This document shows, piece after piece, positions 1-7,718 of a DNA stretch of 44,938 nt. The DNA lies in the NCBI GenBank assembly GCA_963839285.1, contig CAWIUN010000004.1, forward strand, positions 1 to 44,938. The letters are read 5' to 3'. The notes under the pieces were generated by a model that was not told the DNA's origin, made no database searches, and saw only the letters and a list, made by a program, of their open reading frames with translations. The position numbers and the translations under genes were made by a program. Source of the DNA: DASSSQ01 sp963839285. Its GTDB lineage: Bacteria > Actinomycetota > Thermoleophilia > Gaiellales > Gaiellaceae. Each line of letters begins with the position of its first letter. Positions within the stretch are counted from its first letter, which is position 1.

Positions 1-1232
1 TCGATCATCGCCCGCCCGAAGGCCGACGTCGAGACCTCGTTCGCGCCCTCCATCAGCCGGGCGAAGTCGTAGGTGACCTGCTTGTCCGAGATCGCCGCCC
101 CGAGCGACGCGACGATCAGGTCGGCGGCCTCGACCCAGCCGAGGTGGCGCAGCATCATCTCGGCCGAGAGGATCAGCGAGCCGGGGTTGACCTTGTCCTG
201 GCCGGCGTACTTCGGCGCCGTGCCGTGGGTCGCCTCGAACATCGCCACCTCGTCGGAGAGGTTGCCGCCGGGCGCGATCCCGATCCCGCCGACCTGGGCC
301 GCGAGCGCATCCGAGATGTAGTCGCCGTTCAGGTTCAGCGTCGCGATCACGTCGTACTCGCCCGGGCGCGTCAGGATCTGCTGCAGGAACGCGTCGGCGA
401 TCACGTCCTTGACCGTGATCCGCCGGCCCTCGTGCTCGAGCACCTGCCAGGGGCCGCCGTCGAGCGGGGTCGCGCCGAACTCGCGCGCCGCGAGCGCGTA
501 GCCCCAGTCGCGGAAGCCGCCCTCGGTGAACTTCATGATGTTGCCCTTGTGCACGAGCGTGACCGACTCGCGCCCGTTTGCGAGCGCGTACTGGATCGCC
601 TTGCGGACGAGCCGCTCGGTGCCCTCGCGCGAGACCGGCTTGATCCCGATGCTCGAGGTCTCCGGGAAGCGGATCTTCTGGACGCCCATCTCGTCCTGCA
701 GGAAGTCGATCACCTTGCGGGCGGCCTCGGTCTCCGCCTCCCACTCGATCCCCGCGTAGATGTCCTCGGTGTTCTCGCGGAAGATCACCATGTCCGTCTT
801 GGACGGGTCCTTGAGCGGGCTCGGCACGCCGGGGAAGTGGCGGACGGGCCGCAGGCAGACGAAGAGGTCGAGCTGCTGGCGCAGCGCCACGTTCAGCGAG
901 CGGATGCCGCCGCCGACCGGGGTCGTCATCGGCCCCTTGATCGAGACCGAGTAGTCGCGCGCCGCCTCGAGCGTCTCGTCCGGGAGCCAGACGTCGCTGC
1001 CGTAGAGGCGCGTCGACTTCTCGCCGGCGTAGATCTCCATCCAGTGGATGCGGCGCGAGCCGCCGTAGGCCTTCTCGACCGAGGCGTCGACCACGGCCTG
1101 CATCACCGGTGTGATGTCGACGCCGATCCCGTCGCCCTCGATGAAGGGGACGATCGGGTTGTCGGGTGTCGGCTCGCCGGGGACGATCCGGGCGCCGTCT
1201 GCGGGGACCTCGATGTGCGTCGTCGCGCTCAT
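1..1232 (-). CDS. icd: Isocitrate dehydrogenase (NADP+), 3' end cut by window edge
   Basis: Oxidative decarboxylation of isocitrate to 2-oxoglutarate in the TCA cycle. The reverse-strand translation begins MSATTHIEVPADGARIVPGE and follows the E. coli-type homodimeric enzyme throughout: IEGDGIGVDITP near residue 31, IKGPMTTPVGGGIRSLN near 98-114, CLRPVRHFPGVPSPL, VIFRENTEDIYAGIEWEAE, LVHKGNIMKFTEG, FEATHGTAPKYAGQ. Ser112 in GIRSLN matches the serine (Ser113 in E. coli) that AceK phosphorylates. About 410 codons are present; the family is about 416, so only the last few residues lie outside. The ATG at 1232 is chosen because the family N-terminus starts there. It is divergent from aceK with only 17 bp between start codons, so regulation of the two is likely entangled. 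Confidence 0.97.
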   Translation of the reverse strand, partial: MSATTHIEVPADGARIVPGEPTPDNPIVPFIEGDGIGVDITPVMQAVVDASVEKAYGGSRRIHWMEIYAGEKSTRLYGSDVWLPDETLEAARDYSVSIKGPMTTPVGGGIRSLNVALRQQLDLFVCLRPVRHFPGVPSPLKDPSKTDMVIFRENTEDIYAGIEWEAETEAARKVIDFLQDEMGVQKIRFPETSSIGIKPVSREGTERLVRKAIQYALANGRESVTLVHKGNIMKFTEGGFRDWGYALAAREFGATPLDGGPWQVLEHEGRRITVKDVIADAFLQQILTRPGEYDVIATLNLNGDYISDALAAQVGGIGIAPGGNLSDEVAMFEATHGTAPKYAGQDKVNPGSLILSAEMMLRHLGWVEAADLIVASLGAAISDKQVTYDFARLMEGANEVSTSAFGRAMI

Positions 1233-1237
1233 TGACC

Positions 1238-1243
1238 TACCGT
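1238..1243 (+). promoter_or_regulatory. Leaderless -10 box (TACCGT) for aceK
   Basis: TACCGT ends 6 nt before GTG 1250, so transcription would begin at the start codon. Its -35 region would lie inside the icd coding start. Same TAnnnT pattern as many other genes in the window. Confidence 0.5.
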
Positions 1244-1249
1244 GTGCTC

Positions 1250-3019
1250 GTGGGGACGAAGGAGGCCCAGGCTACCGGAGCCGTCCCGGAGGACGCGGCG
1301 CGACAGATCGCCGCGGTCCTGATCGAGGGCTTCGACAAGCACTACCGGCTCTTCCGCGCCACGAGCGCCCGCGCCCGCGAGCGCTTCGAGGCCGGCGCCT
1401 GGACGGAGCAGCAGCACGCGGTCCAGGAGCGGATCCGCTTCTACGACGAGCGCGTCCGCGAGTGCGTCGACCGGCTGCGCGCCGAGTTCGACGTCGAGGC
1501 GCTCGCCGACCGGACCTGGCGCGACGCGAAGCTCCACTACGTCGGCCTGCTCGTCGAGCACCCCCAGCCCGAGCTCGCCGAGACCTTCTTCAACTCGGTG
1601 ATCACGCGGATCCTCCGCCGCACCTACTACGCGAACGACCTGATCTTCGTCCGCGCGGCGATCTCGACCGAGTACATCGAGTCCGACCCGCCGATCTACC
1701 GCAGCTACTACCCGCGGGTCGACGGCGAGCGCGCCTGCCTGGAGCAGGTCTTCCGCGACTTCGGCTGGGCGCCGCCCTTCGCCGACCTCGAGCGCGACCT
1801 CGACCGGCTCGAGCGCGCGCTGGCCGAGCGGCCCGGCGGCCCCTGGCCGCACCTCGAGCCGAACTACCAGCTCCAGGTGCTCTCCTCGGCCTTCTACCGG
1901 AACAAGGCGGCGTACGTCTTCGGCAAGCTCGTCAACGGCCACGACGAGCTGCCCTTCGTCGTCCCGGTGCTCCACGACGAGGCCGGCCGGCTCGAGCTCG
2001 ACACGATCCTGCTCGACCCGGCGCAGATCAACCTGCTCTTCTCGCTCTCGCGCGCCTACTTCATGGTCGACATGGGCGTCCCGTCCGGCTACGTCGACTT
2101 CCTCCGGTCGATGACGCCGGTGCGGGCGCGCTCCGAGCTCTACACGATGCTCGGGCTCGGCAAGCAGGGGAAGACGCTCTTCTTCCGCGAGCTGCTGCAG
2201 CACCTGCACCACTCCCGCGACGCGTTCGTCGAGGCCCCCGGGATCCGCGGCCAGGTGATGCTCGTCTTCACGCTGCCCTCCTTCCCCTACGTCTTCAAGG
2301 TGATCCGCGACGCGTTCGGGCCGGGCAAGGACACGGATCGCGGGACCGTCCGCTCGAAGTTCACGATGGTCAAGCACGTCGACCGCGTCGGCCGGCTCGC
2401 CGACACGCTCGAGTTCGTCGACCTGGCGCTGCCGCGCGAGCGCTTCTCGCCGGAGCTGCTCGAGCAGCTGCACGAGCTCGCCCCGTCGCAGGTCGCCGAC
2501 GGCGACCCGCTCGTGATCCGGCACTGCTACGTCGAGCGGCGGATGGTTCCGCTCAACCTCTACATCGACCGCGCCTCGCCGGAGGAGCTCGAGGCCGCGG
2601 TCGTCGACTACGGCAACGCGATCCGCGACCTGGCCGCGGCGAACATCTTCCCCGGCGACATGCTCTGGCGGAACTTCGGCGTCACGAGCTACGGCAGGGT
2701 CGTCTTCTACGACTACGACGAGATCGACTACCTCTGCGACGTCAACTTCCGCCGGCTGCCGGCCGCGCCCGACCCGGAGGCGGAGCTGGCGGCGGAGCCG
2801 TGGTACGGGGTGCTGCGCAACGACGTCTTCCCGGAGGAGTTCGCGACCTTCCTGCTCGGCGACCCGCGCCTGCGCGAGCTCTTCCTCCGCCACCACCCGG
2901 ACCTGCTCGAGCCCGAGTTCTGGCAGGCGGCCCAGCGGCGGATCGAGAGCGGCGAGCTGATGGACTTCTACCCGTACCCGGAGTCGCTCCGCTTCCGGAG
3001 CCGCGCCGGGGCCGGTTGA
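1250..3019 (+). CDS. aceK: Isocitrate dehydrogenase kinase/phosphatase
   Basis: Bifunctional enzyme that phosphorylates and dephosphorylates isocitrate dehydrogenase, switching carbon between the TCA cycle and the glyoxylate shunt. The N-terminal regulatory half aligns with E. coli AceK from IAAVLIEGFDKHYRLF on. The kinase-like half has the ATP-binding lysine in YVFKVIRDAFGPGK, the catalytic stretch AAANIFPGDMLWRNFG, and the metal-binding aspartate in VVFYDYDEIDYL. The C-terminus keeps AEPWYGVLRNDVFPEEF. Length from the GTG at 1250 is 589 aa (E. coli 578). That GTG is preferred over GTG 1244 because a TACCGT -10 box ends 6 nt before it (leaderless). It lies head to head with icd, its substrate. 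AceK is best known from Proteobacteria; finding it intact in an actinobacterial-looking genome is odd. Confidence 0.95.
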   Translation: MGTKEAQATGAVPEDAARQIAAVLIEGFDKHYRLFRATSARARERFEAGAWTEQQHAVQERIRFYDERVRECVDRLRAEFDVEALADRTWRDAKLHYVGLLVEHPQPELAETFFNSVITRILRRTYYANDLIFVRAAISTEYIESDPPIYRSYYPRVDGERACLEQVFRDFGWAPPFADLERDLDRLERALAERPGGPWPHLEPNYQLQVLSSAFYRNKAAYVFGKLVNGHDELPFVVPVLHDEAGRLELDTILLDPAQINLLFSLSRAYFMVDMGVPSGYVDFLRSMTPVRARSELYTMLGLGKQGKTLFFRELLQHLHHSRDAFVEAPGIRGQVMLVFTLPSFPYVFKVIRDAFGPGKDTDRGTVRSKFTMVKHVDRVGRLADTLEFVDLALPRERFSPELLEQLHELAPSQVADGDPLVIRHCYVERRMVPLNLYIDRASPEELEAAVVDYGNAIRDLAAANIFPGDMLWRNFGVTSYGRVVFYDYDEIDYLCDVNFRRLPAAPDPEAELAAEPWYGVLRNDVFPEEFATFLLGDPRLRELFLRHHPDLLEPEFWQAAQRRIESGELMDFYPYPESLRFRSRAGAG

Positions 3020-3075
3020 CGCGGGCGCCGCCCCGGGCGGAGAATCGACGCTTCGCAACCCGATGGGAGGTACCG

Positions 3076-3678
3076 ATGTCCTGGAGCCTGCGGGGAAGCT
3101 ACGTGGAGACGTGCTCGTGCGACCTGATCTGCCCGTGCAACGCCTCCTTCGACCACGGGGCGACGTACGACTTCTGCCGCGTCGTGCTCGCCTTCGCCGT
3201 CCGCGAGGGCGAGATCGACGGGACGGACGTGAGCGGCCTCAACGTCACGCTCGTCGCCGACACGCCGAAGGTGATGACCGACGGGAACTGGCGGCTCGGG
3301 ATGTTCGTCGACGAGCGGGCGAGCGAGGAGCAGGCCGAGAAGCTGACCGCGGTCTTCGCCGGGCAGCTCGGCGGCCCGATGGGCGCCATGGCGCCGCTCG
3401 TCGGCGAGGTGCTCGGCGTCGAGCGCGCCGCGATCGAGATCGTCGACGACGGGGTGCGGCACAGCGTCCGCGTCGGCGACGCGATCGACTTCGAGATCGA
3501 GGACATCGTCCCGTTCGGGGTCGAGACCGGCGAGCCCGTCCGCTTCCAGGGGATGTTCCACCCCGCGGGGTCGAACCTGACGATCGCGGAGGCGACGCGA
3601 TCGCGGATCGACGCCTTCGGGATCAGCTACGAGGGGAAGACGGGCCTCTCGACGTCGGAGTTCGCGTGGGCCGCCTGA
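3076..3678 (+). CDS. DUF1326 domain protein
   Basis: 200-aa protein of unknown function. It opens MSWSLRGSYVETCSCDLICP, the hallmark N-terminus of DUF1326, with closely spaced cysteines (CSCDLICPC) that could bind metal or form disulfides. No signal peptide or membrane segment is visible. The start is fixed by GGGAGG at 3065-3070, six bases before the ATG. It is followed 4 bp later by a DUF2182 membrane protein. DUF1326 and DUF2182 genes often occur together, suggesting one functional unit; the reaction or cargo is not known. A metal-related role is inference from the cysteines here and the Met/Gly-rich tail of the partner. Confidence 0.85.
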   Translation: MSWSLRGSYVETCSCDLICPCNASFDHGATYDFCRVVLAFAVREGEIDGTDVSGLNVTLVADTPKVMTDGNWRLGMFVDERASEEQAEKLTAVFAGQLGGPMGAMAPLVGEVLGVERAAIEIVDDGVRHSVRVGDAIDFEIEDIVPFGVETGEPVRFQGMFHPAGSNLTIAEATRSRIDAFGISYEGKTGLSTSEFAWAA

Positions 3679-3682
3679 GGGC

Positions 3683-4504
3683 GTGACCGCCGCCGTCTCC
3701 GACCGGCCCACGGAGACGGGGCTCGCCCCTGCCTTCGCGGCCGTGCGGGCCCGGCTCGGGCTCGTCGCGCTGCTCTTCGCGCTGGCCGGAGCCGGCTGGT
3801 GGTGGACGGCGGGCCAGATGCGCGGCATGGACGACGGCCCCTGGACGGGCCTGGGAGCGGCGGGATGGTTCCTCGCCGTCTGGCTCGTGATGATGGCGGC
3901 GATGATGTTCCCCTCGGTCGCCCCCACCGTCGCCCTGTACTCGCGGATCACCAGGGAGCGTTCGCGGCTCTCGCCGCTCCTCTTCGTGGGCGGCTACCTG
4001 GCCACGTGGACGGCGTCGGGCGCGGCCGTCTTCGCGGTCGCCCTCGCGGGGCGCGAGGTCGCGGGGGACGTGCTCGCCTGGGACCGTGCCGGCCGCTGGG
4101 CCGCGGGCGCCACGCTCGTCCTCGCCGCCGCCTACGAGCTGACCCCGCTCAAGGACGTCTGCCTCGGCAAGTGCCGGAGCCCGCTCGGCTTCGTGCTCGG
4201 CTCCTGGCGGGACGGACGCCGGGGCGCGGCGCGGATGGGCGCCGAGCACGGCGCCTGGTGCGTCGGCTGCTGCTGGGCGTTGATGGCGTCGCTCTTCGCG
4301 CTCGGGATCATGAGCCTCGTCTGGATGGCGTTCGTCTCGGGGCTGATCGCGGTCGAGAAGACGATCCCGTGGCGGCGGGTCGCGACGTACGGCACCGCGG
4401 TCGTTCTGCTCGCCCTCGGCCTGCTGCTGCTCGTCGCGCCAACCGCGGTGCCGTCGCTGACGATCCCCGGCGGCGGCATGGGGGGCATGGGCGGCATGGG
4501 CTAG
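3683..4504 (+). CDS. DUF2182 predicted metal-binding integral membrane protein
   Basis: 273 aa, polytopic. Hydrophobic segments are near residues 24-43 and 55-75, with further helices at about 95-115, 125-140, 185-210 and 225-245. Family signatures are visible: WLVMMAAMMFPSVAPTVALY in helix two, the CLGKCRSPLGF loop, and EHGAWCVGCCWALMASLFALG. The tail ends GGGMGGMGGMG, a Met/Gly-rich stretch that may contact metal. GTG start at 3683 follows the DUF1326 stop by 4 bp with no clear ribosome site, so translation is probably coupled. A perfect 14-bp stem-loop follows directly. Function unknown. Confidence 0.83.
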   Translation: MTAAVSDRPTETGLAPAFAAVRARLGLVALLFALAGAGWWWTAGQMRGMDDGPWTGLGAAGWFLAVWLVMMAAMMFPSVAPTVALYSRITRERSRLSPLLFVGGYLATWTASGAAVFAVALAGREVAGDVLAWDRAGRWAAGATLVLAAAYELTPLKDVCLGKCRSPLGFVLGSWRDGRRGAARMGAEHGAWCVGCCWALMASLFALGIMSLVWMAFVSGLIAVEKTIPWRRVATYGTAVVLLALGLLLLVAPTAVPSLTIPGGGMGGMGGMG

Positions 4505-4538
4505 CCGCCGGGCGGCCGGAGCGGCGGCCGCCCGGCGG
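4505..4538. terminator. Perfect 14-bp stem-loop, bidirectional terminator
   Basis: CCGCCGGGCGGCCG (4505-4518), loop GAGCGG, then the exact complement 4525-4538. It starts right after the DUF2182 stop and lies between two convergent genes (DUF2182 and the MMPL transporter). No T-run, as is common in GC-rich genomes. Confidence 0.7.
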
Positions 4539-4577
4539 CGCGGGTGGTTGGGTCAGCCGCGCTCGAGCCGGAAGGGC

Positions 4578-6748
4578 TCAGGCCGGCTCGGACGCCGGCT
4601 CCTCCGGCGCCCGCGGCGACGGCCGCACGAAGAGGGCGCGCGCGAGCCAGGCCGGCAGGTACCAGTTCCAGCCGCCGAGCAGCCGCATCAGCGCCGGCAC
4701 GAGCAGCGCCCGGATCACGGTCGCGTCGAGGATGATCCCCGCCGCGAGCCCGATCCCGAACTGCTTGATGTCGACGCCGGGGCCGGTCGAGAGCACGAAG
4801 AACGCGAACATGAGGACGAGCGCCGCGCTCGTGACCAGCTTCCCGGTCCGCGCCAGCCCGAGCGCGACCGCGTGCCGCGTGTCGCCGGTCTCGTCGTAGG
4901 CCTCGCGCATCCGGCTCAGCATGAAGACCTCGTAGTCCATCGAGAGCCCGTAGAGGAACGCGAAGATCATCAGCGGGATCCAGGGGATGATCGACTGCGT
5001 CGCGTGCACGCCCCAGATCGACTCGGAGCCGTGCCCCTGCTGGAAGATGAAGACGATGATCCCGTAGGCGGCCGTCAGCGAGACGAGGTTGAGCACGACC
5101 GCCTTCAGCGGCAGCACCAGCGAGCGGAAGGCGCGTGCGAGCAGGACGAACGTGAGCAGGACGACGAAGCCGAGCACGTAGGGGAAGTTCGAGTAGACGG
5201 CGGCGACGAAGTCCCGGTCCTCGGCGGCGACGCCGCCGAGCGTGCCGCCCGTTCCGTGCAGCGCGGCGCGGACGCGCTTGATCGTCGTCCGCACCTCCTT
5301 CGAGGCGCCGTCGCTCGCGGGGAACGCCTCGACGAGGCCGTTCGGGCCGTTCTGCCAGCCCGGCGGGGCGACCGCGGCGGCGACGCCCGGGCACCGCGCG
5401 CAGCTTCTCGACCACCGGCGCGCGCGGCTTCCCGTGCTCGACGAGGACGACGAAGGGCTTGAGCACGCCGGGCGAGATGCCCGCGTCGGCCAGCGCCGCG
5501 CGGCCGTCGATCGCGTCGCCCTGCCCGGGGAAGTCCTTCACCTGCGCCTCGCTCGGGTTCAGCTGCACGCCGAAGAAGACGAGCGTGCCGACGACCGCGA
5601 GCCCCGCCGCCGCGACGGGCAGCGGGCGCCGCATCACGAGCCGGGCCCAGCGCCCCCACCAGCCGTCCTCGGGGTGGCCCTTGTCGACGAGCCGCTTCGG
5701 CAGCAGCCTGACGCTGTTGATCCGGGTGCCGAGCGTCGCCAGCAGCGCCGGCAGCAGCGTGATCGCGGTCAGCACCGAGACCGCCGGGATCAGCATCCCG
5801 CCGATCCCGATCGAGCGGATGAACGGCAGCGGCAGCACCAGCATCGAGAGCAGGCCGACCGCGACCGTCGAGCCGGAGACGATCACGGAGCGGCCCGCGT
5901 GCGTCATCGTCTCGACGACGGCGGTCTCGACGTCCTCGCCCTCGCGCAGCTCGTCCCGGAAGCGGAAGATCATCAGCAGCGCGTAGTCGATCGCGACGCC
6001 GAGGCCGACGAGCGCGATCAGGAACTGGACGATGATCGAGACGTCGGTCAGGTAGGTCAGCGCCCAGACGAGCGTGAACGTGTTCAGGATCGCCGCGACC
6101 GCGACGACGAGCGGCATCAGCACCGCCGGCAGCGTCCCGAAGACGAAGAAGAGGATCACGAGCGAGCCGAAGCCGCCGATCAGCGCCTCGGTCAGCACGC
6201 TCGGCCCCTGGCCGCCGTCGGACGAGGCCTCGTAGATCGCGTCGCGGCCGGTCAGGTTCGCCTCGACGCCCGGCCGGCGTCTTCGCCTTCAGCGCCGCCC
6301 GCACCCGGTCGACGTGCGTCGTCGAGGTGAACCCGGGCGTGCCGGGCGGGTAGATCTCCGCGAAGGTCGTGTGCCCGTCGGCGGAGACGTAGGCGCGGCT
6401 GCCGGTCGAGAAGTAGGAGGAGACGCGCGAGCCGGGGTTGACGGCCGCGGCCGCCGCGATCGCGTCGCGGATCCCGGTCGCCTCCGTGACGGCGCCGTCA
6501 GCGTGGAAGACCGCGACGAGCGGCGCCTGCTCGCCCGTCCCGAACGCCTTCAACGTCCGCTGGTTCGCCTCGTAGGCCGAGTAGCCGGGAATCGAGAAGC
6601 TCTCGAACCAGCGCTTCGAGACCTGGCCCGCGGCGAAGCCGCCGAAGAGGGTGAGCGCGATCCAGGCGCCGATCACGAAGCGGCGGCGGGCGACGATCAG
6701 ATGCGCGAGGCGCGCGAGTAGGGGCGGGTTGTCGCCGGTGGTCGGCAC
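4578..6748 (-). CDS. MMPL/RND-family membrane transporter (two frameshifts)
   Basis: Large exporter of the MMPL (mycobacterial membrane protein large) family, usually moving lipids or hydrophobic compounds with proton motive force. The N-terminal helix follows LLARLAHLIVARRRFVIGAW; a periplasmic domain then leads to five helices with the family signature GLGVAIDYALLMIFRFRDEL. The second half repeats the layout with FLYGLSMDYEVFMLSRMREAY. Both GxxxDY motifs are intact. The reading frame breaks twice, near 6275 (GC-rich CCGGCCGGCG) and near 5390 (CGCCCGGG). Restored, the protein is about 720 aa, normal for the family. The GTG at 6748 is chosen because the partial duplicate at 10608 has the same start behind an AGGAGG. 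An upstream ATG at 6814 is conserved in both copies and is an alternative. Frameshifts are probably sequencing errors. Confidence 0.85.
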
Positions 6749-6814
6749 GGGGGGTCTCTCTCTCGGCTGTGACGCGGGTCGGGTGGTGAGACCGGCTCGC
6801 GGCCGGAAACTCAT
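6491..6814 (-). repeat. Direct repeat, copy 1 (5' part of the MMPL gene and leader)
   Basis: This stretch (promoter-proximal leader plus about the first 85 codons of the MMPL gene) recurs at 10366-10671 in the same orientation. The coding portion is nearly identical; the leader has drifted. The two copies bracket the GGDEF and Ig-repeat genes. Confidence 0.85.
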
Positions 6815-6896
6815 CGCGTTCCAGGGAGGGTAGATCGGCGACCCCGGCTCGCGCCGGGCGTACCTCGACCGACGCGAACGCTCGCGGCCCTCCGCT

Positions 6897-7718
6897 CTAC
6901 AGCAGACCGTCGTGCATGTCGACCCGGTTCTTGCCGCGCTCTTGGCGCGGTAGAGGGCCCGGTCGGCGGCGTCGACGAGCTCTCCGAGCGCCGTGCGGGT
7001 GCCCGAGGCGACGCCCACGCTCGCGGTCACGCGGCGGGGGCCCGTCGTCCCGTCGCCGAAGTCGCGGCTTGCGAGCGCGACGCGCAGCCGCTCCGCCAGC
7101 TCCCACGCCCCTTCGATCGTCGTGTCGGGAAGTTTGGTCCGCCGGCAGCCGCTCGCCTTCCAGCGAGGCGGGCGCGGCGAAGATCCGGTCGCCGCGCGCG
7201 AGCAGGAAGCCCTCTCCCGGCTGCAGCGGTGCCACGTTCCGCAGTCGCGAGAGAAACGCGCCGTCGAGCGGGACGGAGACGCTCACGGTGCCCAGGAGGC
7301 GCCCGCCGGCATACACGTCGACCGCGCGCCGCAGCATCGGGGGAGCGGAGGCCGTCCCGCCCTGACGGCCCGGGAGCGAGGCCGCCGCGCCCGGTTCGTT
7401 CGCGGTCAGTCGCGCGAGCGCCCGGCGGTCGCCGTCGGCGAGCGCCCGTTGCAGTGCCGGCCGCGCTGCGAGCGCCGCCGCGTCCTGCTGCGCCTTCGCC
7501 GCCAGCTTCCCCGCCTCGCTCAGAGCCGCCTGGAGCGCCACGTCCAGGTGCGCGTCGAGCGCGTTCTGCTCGCGCTGGCGTACCTCGTGGGCGAGCACGG
7601 CGCCCGCGCCCGCCATCGCCGCGATCAGCACGATCACGAGCGCGACGGCGGCGCGACGGCCGACGGTTCCCTCGTGCCCCTCGTGCGTGCGGGGCAAGGC
7701 GACGAGCGGGGTCGTCAC
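6897..7718 (-). pseudogene. Diguanylate-cyclase-type sensor lacking the GGDEF motif
   Basis: The N-terminus (GTG 7718) has a transmembrane helix (AAVALVIVLIAAMAGAGAVL) and a periplasmic cache-like sensor region up to EGERLPAD near 7140. The sequence then jumps, in another frame, into the last third of a GGDEF domain: KLPDTTIEGAWELAERLRVA, VTASVGVASG, ELVDAADRALYRAK. A second shift near 6945 returns to the first frame for GKNRVDMHDGLL and the stop. The second membrane helix, the linker and the whole first half of the cyclase domain, including the RxGGDEF active site, are absent. That is roughly 400 nt by comparison with family layout. It cannot make c-di-GMP as written. GTGA overlap with the upstream Ig-repeat gene suggests the two are co-translated. 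It could be a real deletion or an assembly collapse. Confidence 0.75.

Noticed and set aside
144..1235. Long plus-strand open frame across icd
   Set aside because: Arg/Asp-rich antisense shadow of a gene with clear family motifs on the minus strand.
1229..3058. Long minus-strand open frame across aceK
   Set aside because: Composition is the mirror of GC-rich codons; AceK on the plus strand has full family conservation.
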